Assembly: GCA_903918595.1 (NCBI GenBank)
Contig: CAIXFB010000288.1
Coordinates: forward strand, 1 to 16,859
From: an uncultured Actinomycetes bacterium
Lineage (GTDB): Bacteria > Actinomycetota > Actinomycetes > S36-B12
DNA length: 16,859 nt
Reading direction: 5' to 3'
Positions 1 to 7,552 of this stretch are shown in pieces. The stretch's first letter is position 1, and each line of letters begins with the position of its first letter. The position numbers were made by a program, and so were the translations under genes. The notes under the pieces are model-generated. The model had not been told where the DNA came from. It saw only the letters and a program-made list of their open reading frames with translations, and made no database searches.

Positions 1-1
1 C

Positions 2-1504
2 CCGGTTTTTTTCTCCGTCGGCATCATCGTCGTCGTTGCACTTTTGAACATGCGTGGACTTCGTGAATCCGGTTCCCTCTTCGCTGTTCCCACCTACTTG
101 TTCATAGCAACGATTTTCATCATGATCGGAACTGCGATCGTACGTATGCTGTTGGGTCACGAAATGCTGGCCGAAAGCGCTTCCTGGACAATCGTGGAAA
201 CTTCTGCCTTCTCCGGATTGGCACTCGCCTTTCTCCTTGCCCGATCGTTCGCTGCTGGTACGACAGCCCTGACCGGTATCGAGGCGGTAGCGAATGGCGT
301 TCCCGCCTTCAGGGAGCCCAAATCAAAAAATGCCGCTCAAACACTCCTGCTCCTAGGCGCTTTGTCCATGGCCATGTTCTCAGGAATTACCTGGCTGGCC
401 ATAGAGACCCAAGTCAAGGTGACCGAGGCGAACGAGAGTCTCATTGGGTTGCCTGAGGGCTCACTCCAGAAGACAGTGTTGGTGCAGGTGGCTGGAGCCG
501 TTTTCGACAACATCGGTTGGCTCGTACTTATCGTCTCAATATCTACGGCAGCGATTTTGGCACTCGCTGCAAACACAGCCTTTAACGGCTTTCCCATTTT
601 GGGATCGATCCTGGCCAGGGACGGATTTTTGCCGAGGCAGCTCCACACCCGCGGAGATCGATTGGCGTATAGCAATGGCATCCTTGTGCTGGCACTGCTT
701 GCAGGCCTACTTGTTGTCGTTTTCCAAGCTGACGTAACGGCGCTGATTCAGTTGTACATCATTGGCGTGTTCATTGCTTTTTCCATGGGTCAGTGGGGGA
801 TGGTGCGCCATTGGAATCGTGCCTTGCGAAAAGAGCACGACCCCAGGCTGATTCGAAAGATGAAACGTTCTCGTTTCATTAATGCATTTGGATTTTCCCT
901 CACGTCCATTGTGTTAGTGATCGTTTTGATTGCAAAGTTTTCACGTGGTGCTTGGGTGATTGTCGTCGCAATTCCATTGGTGTATTTCTTAATGGTTGCG
1001 ATCAACAAGCACTACTCAAAGGTCCGCCGAGAGTTGGCAACGTCAGAGACCGACCGAATGGTGCTCCCAACTCGAGTTCATGTGCTCGTTCTTGTCTCAA
1101 AGATTCACAAACCAACGCTGCGTGCGCTTGCTTACGCGCGAGCAACACGCCCAACGGTTCTCGAAGCCATTACCGTTGACGTGGACGAGGGAGAGACTGC
1201 TGAGCTAGCGGATGAATGGGAGCGTCGATCTATTCCTGTTGCCCTGAAGATTCTTGCTTCTCCATACCGGGAAGTCACGCGGCCGGTACTGGAATATGTA
1301 ACGAGCTTACGATCTGACAACCCAAATGATTTGGTGACGATTTTCATACCGCAGTATGTGGTTGGTCATTGGTGGGAGCAGTTGCTCCACAACCAATCTG
1401 CCCTACGCCTCAAAGCCCGACTCATGTTCATGCCGGGTGTCATGGTGACGACAGTGCCGTGGCCGCTCGCATCTAGCGATTACCTCGCCGATCGACCGGA
1501 GTAG
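2..1504 (+). CDS. APC-family permease with soluble C-terminal domain (5' end cut off by window)
   Basis: The frame is open from the first bases of the window, reading PVFFSVGIIVVVALLNMRG. This is the end of a membrane helix followed by the family-typical N-x-R-G-x-R-E-S-G turn, so the true start lies outside. The visible 500 residues hold about eight hydrophobic segments and a hallmark loop (ALTGIEAVANGVPAF, then E-P-K), which places it in the amino acid-polyamine-organocation (APC) superfamily. After the last helix comes a cytoplasmic tail of about 150 residues with YVVGHWWEQLLHNQSALRLK, typical of the roughly 650-residue actinobacterial branch; about 150 N-terminal residues are therefore missing. 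The substrate cannot be told from sequence; amino acids or potassium are possibilities. From memory, M. tuberculosis Rv2690c is the counterpart, also beside a TRAM-domain methyltransferase. The stop is 13 bp before the next gene, suggesting co-transcription. Confidence 0.88.
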   Translation, partial: PVFFSVGIIVVVALLNMRGLRESGSLFAVPTYLFIATIFIMIGTAIVRMLLGHEMLAESASWTIVETSAFSGLALAFLLARSFAAGTTALTGIEAVANGVPAFREPKSKNAAQTLLLLGALSMAMFSGITWLAIETQVKVTEANESLIGLPEGSLQKTVLVQVAGAVFDNIGWLVLIVSISTAAILALAANTAFNGFPILGSILARDGFLPRQLHTRGDRLAYSNGILVLALLAGLLVVVFQADVTALIQLYIIGVFIAFSMGQWGMVRHWNRALRKEHDPRLIRKMKRSRFINAFGFSLTSIVLVIVLIAKFSRGAWVIVVAIPLVYFLMVAINKHYSKVRRELATSETDRMVLPTRVHVLVLVSKIHKPTLRALAYARATRPTVLEAITVDVDEGETAELADEWERRSIPVALKILASPYREVTRPVLEYVTSLRSDNPNDLVTIFIPQYVVGHWWEQLLHNQSALRLKARLMFMPGVMVTTVPWPLASSDYLADRPE

Positions 1505-1517
1505 TCGGTGATGCCGA

Positions 1518-2738
1518 ATGGAAAATGAATCGGATATCACCAGTCAGAAACTTCGAGTGGGCGATCGCCACCAAGTGACAGTGGGCGTCATGGTGCATGG
1601 CGGGCACGCGCTCGCACACATTGGCAAACACACTCTTTTTGTTCGGCATGCCTGTCCTGGTGAGGAAGTCGTCGTCGAGATCACAAGCGTCTCGAAAAAG
1701 ATCATCCGTGCTCACGCAATCGAGATCATCTCTGCCTCGCCAGATCGAGTCGCACCCCCTTGTGAACTGGCTGTCCCAGATGGGTGCGGCGGTTGCGACT
1801 GGCAATTTGCTCGGGTATCAGTTCAGCGTGAATGGAAATCTCGAATTATTGCTGAGTCCCTCGAGCGGCATGGGGGCTTAGTTGGACAGAGAGTCGATGT
1901 TGAGCCGGTTCGTGGCGATGTCGATGGATTGGGTTGGCGGGGTAGAACACACATCAATGTGATCACGGTTGAGGACAGATCCGACCCAATGCCAGCGTTT
2001 AAGAAGTTCCGCAGTTCTGAGTCGGTTGCCTTTGAGTCGTGTCTGGTACTCACCCCGGGGGTGAACGCGGCAGCGCACAGTTGTACCAATCCAGGTGGTG
2101 ATGCCTGGATCCAAGAGGGCGCTCAAGGGTCGATCGCGACTGCGCAGAGCGGAAGTGCCAACGCGCCCAAAGTGGTGCATGAAGTGCGGGGTCGCTCCTG
2201 GCGAATCGATCCGCAATCATTCTGGCAAGCCCATGTGGGTATGGCTGAAGCGCTCGTAGACGTTGTCCTTGAGTTTGTGGGCGATGCTCAAGGCCAGACG
2301 TGGTGGGATCTGTATGCAGGCTCCGGCCTTTTCAGCGCTTTCCTGGCGCAGCGCACGGGTGCATCGGGGATTGTGCACGCGGTAGAGGAATCTCCTCGCA
2401 GCGTCAGAGAGGGCAGACGAGCGCTGCATGACCTCACTCAGGTTCGCCTGCACAACGAGTCAACGGAGAAATGGTTGCGACACCACGAGGGTGGCGTCGA
2501 TGGTGTTCTCCTGGATCCGCCCCGAACTGGTGCTGGCTCGGAGGTCATTCGTCTCATTGCCCAGGCAGCTCCAGATCGGGTCATTTACCTCGCCTGCGAC
2601 CCCGTGGCGCTGGGACGGGACGCTGGCCTGCTCACCAGGGCGGGATTCAAGATGGACGGTCTGCGAGCCCTGGACGGCTTCCCGATGACCCATCATGTTG
2701 AGTGTGTGGCGTTCTTCACCCGGTCTGAGATATCTTGA
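1518..2738 (+). CDS. TRAM-domain class I RNA (uracil-5-)methyltransferase, TrmA/RlmD-like
   Basis: This 406-residue protein is predicted to transfer a methyl group from S-adenosylmethionine to C5 of a uridine in tRNA or rRNA. An N-terminal TRAM-like RNA-binding domain spans about residues 12-72. Next is a cysteine cluster C82, C90, C93 (C-x7-C-G-G-C) with C175, which fits the [4Fe-4S] cluster of the RlmD (RumA) group. The methyltransferase domain has the SAM loop WWDLYAGSG (262-270), LLDPPRTGAG (331-340), the catalytic nucleophile C360 in YLACDP, and the C-terminal general base E394 in the THHVE motif. All key residues are present, so it should be active. The target (tRNA U54 or a 23S site) cannot be decided here. 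ATG 1518 is the start; the ribosome-binding site is weak. The preceding stop is 13 bp away. Its stop codon lies inside the palindrome in front of aconitase. Rv2689c of M. tuberculosis is the likely counterpart (from memory). Confidence 0.9.
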   Translation: MENESDITSQKLRVGDRHQVTVGVMVHGGHALAHIGKHTLFVRHACPGEEVVVEITSVSKKIIRAHAIEIISASPDRVAPPCELAVPDGCGGCDWQFARVSVQREWKSRIIAESLERHGGLVGQRVDVEPVRGDVDGLGWRGRTHINVITVEDRSDPMPAFKKFRSSESVAFESCLVLTPGVNAAAHSCTNPGGDAWIQEGAQGSIATAQSGSANAPKVVHEVRGRSWRIDPQSFWQAHVGMAEALVDVVLEFVGDAQGQTWWDLYAGSGLFSAFLAQRTGASGIVHAVEESPRSVREGRRALHDLTQVRLHNESTEKWLRHHEGGVDGVLLDPPRTGAGSEVIRLIAQAAPDRVIYLACDPVALGRDAGLLTRAGFKMDGLRALDGFPMTHHVECVAFFTRSEIS

Positions 2739-2748
2739 CGTCAAGATA
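2731..2748. promoter_or_regulatory. Perfect 18-bp palindrome, probable operator of aconitase
   Basis: TATCTTGACGTCAAGATA is identical to its reverse complement over all 18 bases. It covers the methyltransferase stop codon (TGA 2736-2738) and ends 19 bases before the aconitase start. A -10-like GATAAT (2745-2750) overlaps its right arm, so a bound dimeric repressor would block the promoter. A good -35 partner was not found. The regulator is not encoded in this window and I do not name it. Confidence 0.7.
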
Positions 2749-2767
2749 ATTCTTGGAAGGATACGTC

Positions 2768-5425
2768 GTGGCCAGTTCTAACTCATTCAACGCTCGTGAT
2801 TCCCTCATTGTTGATGGGCAGGAGTTCGAGATTTTCCGGGTGGATGCAGTTCCGGGCTCCGCCCGACTCCCGTTCACACACAAGATTTTGCTCGAGAACC
2901 TTCTTCGCACGGAGGATGGAGCAAACGTCACCCATGAGACCATCGCAGCGCTAGGGGCATGGGATCCAGCTGCTGAGCCGAGCCAAGAGATTCAATTCAC
3001 GCCAGCCAGGGTGGTCATGCAGGACTTCACCGGTGTGCCCGTGGTTGTTGACCTGGCAACGATGCGTGAGGCGGTGAAAGAGCTCGGGGGAGATCCCGAG
3101 CGGATTGAGCCACTCGCGCCCTCGGAACTTGTGATCGATCACTCAGTGATCGCAGACTTCTTTGGCACTCCGGATGCTGAGGCACGCAACGTCGATCTGG
3201 AATACGAACGCAACCGAGAGCGCTACCAATTCCTGCGCTGGGGTCAGGACGCTTTTGAGGAGTTCAAAGTAGTTCCGCCCGGCACCGGAATCGTGCATCA
3301 GGTCAACATCGAAGCGTTGGCTCGAGTCATCATGGCACGTCGCGGTCAGGCATATCCAGACACTGTTGTTGGGACTGATTCACACACAACGATGGTCAAC
3401 GGCCTGGGAGTTTTGGGCTGGGGCGTTGGTGGAATTGAGGCTGAGGCAGCCATGCTCGGTCAACCGGTATCGATGCTGATTCCGCGGGTGGTTGGCTTCA
3501 AACTTTCAGGCACCATGCCCCCCGGGGCTACAGCCACCGATTTGGTCCTCACCATCACCGAAATGCTTCGGAAGCACGGCGTTGTAGGCAAATTTGTCGA
3601 GTTCTATGGCGAAAGCGTATCGAGAGTCCCGCTGGCGAATCGGGCAACAATTGGCAACATGAGTCCCGAGTACGGCAGCACGGTCGCAATATTCCCGATC
3701 GACGATGAGACGATTGACTATCTGCGTCTCACCGGTCGTAAAGAATCTGACATCGCCCTCGTCGAGGCTTACGCCAAACTTCAAGGGCTGTGGCATAACC
3801 CCGCATTGGAGCCCGTGTATTCCGAGTACATGGAACTCGATCTTGGCACGGTGGTGCCAAGTATCGCTGGGCCGAAACGCCCACAGGACCGTGTTCTGCT
3901 CACGGAGGCGCGAGCGTCATTTGTCGATGCGCTTACCGCCTACACCCAAGACCCCGCTGCCGTTGCGCGAACGAACATCAACGGTCAAGATGTCGAATTC
4001 GGACACGGTGCGGTGGCCATCGCAGCGATCACCTCATGCACCAATACTTCTAATCCTTCAGTGATGATCGGTGCCGGTCTTCTTGCCAAGAAGGCAGTGG
4101 AGCGTGGCCTGGCAACCAAGCCATGGGTCAAGACGACCCTCGCCCCGGGTTCCAAAGTGGTCACGGACTACTACGAAAAATCTGGTCTTTTGCCCTACCT
4201 TGAAAAGCTTGGTTTCGACGTGGTGGGTTACGGATGCACCACGTGCATCGGAAACTCTGGGCCGTTGATCTCTGAGGTAAGTGCTGCTGTGCATGAACAT
4301 GACTTGGCTGTAACGGCCGTGCTCAGTGGAAACCGGAATTTCGAGGGCCGCATCAGCTCCGACATTAAAATGAACTATCTGGCTTCACCGCCGCTGGTCG
4401 TTGCATACGCGCTTGCAGGCACAATGGATATTGACCTGCAGACCGAGCCACTAGGTGAAGATGAGCAAGGTCACCCCGTTTTTCTGGCGGATATTTGGCC
4501 CTCAGCCGATGAGATCGCTCAGGTGGTCGATGCTTCGATTGATGCAGATATGTACACCAGTAGGTATGCCGACGTCTTTGCAGGCGATGAGCGCTGGCGC
4601 TCGTTGAAAACACCGACGGGTGATCTTTTCGATTGGGATCCGCAAAGCACCTATGTGCGCAGGCCCCCGTATTTCGACAACATGGCGGTGGAGCCATCTC
4701 CTGTTGTAGATATTTCCGGTGCCCGGGTTCTCGCTCTACTGGGGGATTCGGTCACCACCGATCACATTTCACCAGCTGGGTCGATCAAGGTGGATAGCCC
4801 CGCAGGTGCTTATCTCATGGCGCACGGGATCGATCGGTCCGATTTCAATTCCTATGGTTCTCGCCGAGGTAACCATGAGGTGATGATTCGTGGAACATTC
4901 GCGAACATCAGACTTCGAAACCTCATGCTGGATGGCGTTGAGGGTGGGTTCACCAAAGATTTCACCCAGCCTGGCGATCCGGTTGCTCCGATATTCGATG
5001 CTTCGGTGCACTATGCCGAATCAGACATTCCGCTGGTGATCCTTGCTGGAACTGAATATGGATCCGGCTCAAGCCGTGACTGGGCTGCAAAGGGCACAGC
5101 CCTGCTGGGTGTTCGAGCGGTTATCGCACAGTCATTCGAGCGAATCCACCGATCAAACTTGATCGGAATGGGCGTGTTGCCCCTGCAATTCCTTGAGGGT
5201 GAATCCGCCCACACCATTGGGCTCACCGGAAACGAGACTTTCCAGATCTCAGGGATCACCCAACTGAACGAGGGCAAGATTCCCCCGACGGTGCGGGTGT
5301 CCGCAGAGGACCCCAACGGCAATCGGAAAGAGTTTGATGCCGTGGTCAGGATCGATACCCCTGGAGAAGCGGACTACTACCGAAACGGTGGCATTTTGCA
5401 GTTTGTGCTGCGATCGCTGCTCTAG
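2768..5425 (+). CDS. acnA: Aconitate hydratase (aconitase A)
   Basis: It interconverts citrate and isocitrate in the TCA cycle through a [4Fe-4S] cluster, in the cytoplasm. The 885-residue product has the length of bacterial AcnA/IRP-type aconitases. The cluster ligands are C424 in TSCTNT and C490/C493 in GCTTCIG. Substrate-pocket motifs are also present: DSHTTMVNGLGVLGWGVGG near residue 205, GSRRGNHEVMIRGTFANIR near 700, and EYGSGSSRDWAAKG in the mobile C-terminal domain near 765. I chose GTG 2768 because GGAAGG (2755-2760) is a good ribosome-binding site seven bases upstream. A TTG at 2753 in the same frame would overlap that site and is unlikely. The gene has its own palindromic operator and probable promoter, although it sits only 29 bp after the methyltransferase gene. 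In apo form, aconitases of this type can bind RNA in other species; nothing here tests that. Confidence 0.97.
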   Translation: MASSNSFNARDSLIVDGQEFEIFRVDAVPGSARLPFTHKILLENLLRTEDGANVTHETIAALGAWDPAAEPSQEIQFTPARVVMQDFTGVPVVVDLATMREAVKELGGDPERIEPLAPSELVIDHSVIADFFGTPDAEARNVDLEYERNRERYQFLRWGQDAFEEFKVVPPGTGIVHQVNIEALARVIMARRGQAYPDTVVGTDSHTTMVNGLGVLGWGVGGIEAEAAMLGQPVSMLIPRVVGFKLSGTMPPGATATDLVLTITEMLRKHGVVGKFVEFYGESVSRVPLANRATIGNMSPEYGSTVAIFPIDDETIDYLRLTGRKESDIALVEAYAKLQGLWHNPALEPVYSEYMELDLGTVVPSIAGPKRPQDRVLLTEARASFVDALTAYTQDPAAVARTNINGQDVEFGHGAVAIAAITSCTNTSNPSVMIGAGLLAKKAVERGLATKPWVKTTLAPGSKVVTDYYEKSGLLPYLEKLGFDVVGYGCTTCIGNSGPLISEVSAAVHEHDLAVTAVLSGNRNFEGRISSDIKMNYLASPPLVVAYALAGTMDIDLQTEPLGEDEQGHPVFLADIWPSADEIAQVVDASIDADMYTSRYADVFAGDERWRSLKTPTGDLFDWDPQSTYVRRPPYFDNMAVEPSPVVDISGARVLALLGDSVTTDHISPAGSIKVDSPAGAYLMAHGIDRSDFNSYGSRRGNHEVMIRGTFANIRLRNLMLDGVEGGFTKDFTQPGDPVAPIFDASVHYAESDIPLVILAGTEYGSGSSRDWAAKGTALLGVRAVIAQSFERIHRSNLIGMGVLPLQFLEGESAHTIGLTGNETFQISGITQLNEGKIPPTVRVSAEDPNGNRKEFDAVVRIDTPGEADYYRNGGILQFVLRSLL

Positions 5426-5469
5426 GACCACCTCGGCTCGTCCAACGGGTGGGAGAGCCCCGGCAGACG

Positions 5470-5475
5470 TAGAAT
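5470..5475 (+). promoter_or_regulatory. Possible -10 element for dxs
   Basis: TAGAAT matches TATAAT at five of six positions and would give a transcript starting near 5481-5483, about 40 bases before the chosen dxs start. No convincing -35 box is visible 16-18 bases upstream. In-frame GTG 5481 lies almost at the predicted transcription start, so a leaderless, slightly longer Dxs is conceivable. The rest of the 5426-5522 gap holds only weak inverted repeats. Confidence 0.4.
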
Positions 5476-5522
5476 TGGGCGTGACCGTAGCGGCAGGACA
5501 AGACCTCAGTGAGGGGGGCGAA

Positions 5523-7463
5523 GTGAGTCTTTTGGGGCGCATCCAAGGTCCTCACGACGTCAAGAACCTTTCACCAGCTGAGCTTGATCAGTTAGCTGCC
5601 GAAATTCGAGCGTTCCTTGTCGAAAAGGTGTCGGCGACCGGTGGTCACCTGGGTCCGAACTTGGGTGTCGTTGAGCTGTCCGTCGCGCTCCATCGGGTGT
5701 TCGCCTCCCCGCAAGACGCGATTATTTGGGATACCGGCCATCAGGCGTATGTCCACAAGATCCTGACAGGTCGTGCTGGTGATTTCGACACGCTTCGTCA
5801 AGCGGGTGGAATGTCGGGCTATCCCAGCAGGGCCGAGAGCGAGCACGACGTTATTGAGAATTCGCATGCGTCCACGGTGTTGTCGTACGCGGACGGCATC
5901 GCGAAGGCTTGGGAATTGAAGGGCCTCTTGGAGCGCCGGCATGTGGTGGCGATCATTGGCGACGGCGCGCTCACGGGTGGTATGGCTTGGGAGGCACTGA
6001 ATAACATCGCGGCTTCCAAACGGAATGTCATTATCGTTGTGAACGACAACGGGCGCTCCTACTCGCCCACAATTGGCGGACTAGCCCATCACCTTGCCAC
6101 CCTGCGAACAACTCGAGGATACGAGCGATTGATGTCGTGGGGCAAGGATGTCCTCCAGCGCACTCCGGTCGTTGGGCCACCTGTCTACGGCGCCCTCCAC
6201 GGGATGAAGAAAGGCGTGAAGGACATTGTCGCGCCGCAGGGGATGTTTGAAGATCTCGGTTTGAAATACATCGGTCCAGTGGATGGTCACGATGAGGCTG
6301 AGTTGGAATTTGCTTTGGGTCGAGCACGCGATTTCTCGGGCCCAGTGATCGTGCACGTCATTACGCACAAGGGTTATGGATACGCTCCCGCGGAATTAGA
6401 CGAAGCTGATCGTTTTCACGGAGTCGGAATCATCGATCCAGACACAGGTAGGCCTTTGAACGTCGCTGGTCCGTCATGGACTGGCGTTTTTGCCGATGAA
6501 TTAGTCAACATCGGTCGCGCACGTCAAGACGTGGTCGCAATCACGGCAGCGATGCTGGGCCCGACGGGCCTTGATCAATTTTCGCAGGCGTTCCCTGATC
6601 GAACTTTTGATGTTGGAATTGCCGAGCAACATGCAGTCACCAGTGCAGCGGGGCTAGCGTTCGGTGGAATTCATCCGGTTGTAGCCGTCTACGCCACTTT
6701 TCTCAACAGAGCTTTTGACCAAGTGTTGATGGATTGTGCTCTCCACAAAGCCGGCGTGACCTTCGTGTTGGACCGGGCTGGCATCACCGGAGATGACGGT
6801 GCGAGTCACAACGGCATGTGGGACATGTCGATGCTGCAGGTCGTCCCCGGGCTTCGAATTGCTGCTCCGCGTGATGAGGCAACATTGCGTCGTGCACTGA
6901 GGGAAGCCGTGGATGTTTCCGATGCGCCAACGGTGGTACGTTTCCCGAAGGGCGCTCTCGCGCCGGAAATTGCGGTGATTCGCACGTTGGATGGCATCGA
7001 CGTCCTATCCGAAACCGGGGCCGGGCAGGTATTGATCGTCGCGATCGGTTCCTTTGCGGAGATGGGCTGTGAAATCAGCGAGCGGTTGGTTGCACAGGGC
7101 ATGGGGGCCATGGTGGTGAGCCCGTTGTGGGTAAAGCCTGTTCCTGAATCGATCGTGGAGCTTGCGAAGTCGGCCCGATTAGTGGTGGTGCTTGAGGACG
7201 GCGTACGCGTCGGCGGGGTTGGCGCTGCTGTCACGCTGGCTCTGCAAGATGCTGAGGTCTCCACGCCGATTCGCTCATTCGGCATTCCGGCCGAGTTCCT
7301 CAGCCACGCGAAGCGAACCCAGATTCTTGCCGATCTGGGACTCACGGCCCAAGATATTTCTCGACGACTGGTGGAAATAGTCGCAGGGCAAGAAATCACT
7401 GCTGCAGAGTCAACCTCCAACTCCGCTGTGATGAGTGAAGATTTTCCTGCGGAGAAGAATTAG
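5523..7463 (+). CDS. dxs: 1-deoxy-D-xylulose-5-phosphate synthase
   Basis: It condenses pyruvate and glyceraldehyde-3-phosphate, with thiamine diphosphate and Mg2+, into 1-deoxy-D-xylulose 5-phosphate. This is the first step of the MEP isoprenoid pathway and also a source for thiamine and pyridoxal. The 646 residues match the usual length of about 640. H42 lies in GHLGPNLG. The cofactor motif runs from G146-D147-G148 (GDGALTGG) to N176 (NDN), with the expected spacing of 29 between the metal-binding Asp and Asn. The catalytic E368 is in IAEQHAVTSAAGLAFGG, and DRAGITGDDGASHNG follows. GTG 5523 is preferred: GAGGGGGG (5511-5518) is a good ribosome-binding site, and the protein then starts with S-L-L-G-R-I as in actinobacterial relatives. 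GTG 5481 would add 14 residues. It lies 97 bp after aconitase and converges with the beta-oxidation pair. A 29-residue tail rich in E, S and A at the C-terminus looks dispensable. Confidence 0.97.
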   Translation: MSLLGRIQGPHDVKNLSPAELDQLAAEIRAFLVEKVSATGGHLGPNLGVVELSVALHRVFASPQDAIIWDTGHQAYVHKILTGRAGDFDTLRQAGGMSGYPSRAESEHDVIENSHASTVLSYADGIAKAWELKGLLERRHVVAIIGDGALTGGMAWEALNNIAASKRNVIIVVNDNGRSYSPTIGGLAHHLATLRTTRGYERLMSWGKDVLQRTPVVGPPVYGALHGMKKGVKDIVAPQGMFEDLGLKYIGPVDGHDEAELEFALGRARDFSGPVIVHVITHKGYGYAPAELDEADRFHGVGIIDPDTGRPLNVAGPSWTGVFADELVNIGRARQDVVAITAAMLGPTGLDQFSQAFPDRTFDVGIAEQHAVTSAAGLAFGGIHPVVAVYATFLNRAFDQVLMDCALHKAGVTFVLDRAGITGDDGASHNGMWDMSMLQVVPGLRIAAPRDEATLRRALREAVDVSDAPTVVRFPKGALAPEIAVIRTLDGIDVLSETGAGQVLIVAIGSFAEMGCEISERLVAQGMGAMVVSPLWVKPVPESIVELAKSARLVVVLEDGVRVGGVGAAVTLALQDAEVSTPIRSFGIPAEFLSHAKRTQILADLGLTAQDISRRLVEIVAGQEITAAESTSNSAVMSEDFPAEKN

Positions 7464-7473
7464 GTCGATAGCA

Positions 7474-7500
7474 CAAGCCTCCAGCGGCGGTGGAAGCTTG
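7474..7500. terminator. Intergenic hairpin between convergent dxs and fadB-type gene
   Basis: CAAGCCTCCA (7474-7483) pairs with TGGAAGCTTG (7491-7500) with one C-A mismatch and a seven-base loop. It lies just after the dxs stop (7463) and downstream of the opposite gene's stop (7544). No T-tract follows on either strand, so this is a likely but not classical terminator that may serve both directions. Confidence 0.5.
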
Positions 7501-7509
7501 GATAAGCGA

Positions 7510-7552
7510 CCCAGAGCCGCCATCTGAGGCGCCATGAGAGGCTCTATCTGGG
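7510..7552. terminator. Second intergenic hairpin, overlapping the fadB-type stop codon
   Basis: CCCAGAGCC (7510-7518) can pair with GGCTCT (7540-7545) or, using the outer bases, with TCTGGG (7547-7552), closing a loop of about 20 bases. Because it overlaps the stop of the minus-strand gene (7544-7546), it more likely ends transcription of dxs read-through. No U-tract is seen. Confidence 0.4.

Noticed and set aside
2753..2767. TTG 2753 as the aconitase start
   Set aside because: It would overlap the GGAAGG ribosome-binding site that is well placed for GTG 2768.
5428..5459. Short inverted repeats after aconitase (CCACC/GGTGG and GGCTC/GAGCC)
   Set aside because: Five-base arms with long loops that exclude each other; too weak to call a terminator.
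6806..7420. A 204-codon open frame on the minus strand opposite dxs
   Set aside because: Serine/threonine/proline/arginine-rich shadow of dxs codons, with no domain and no ribosome-binding site.
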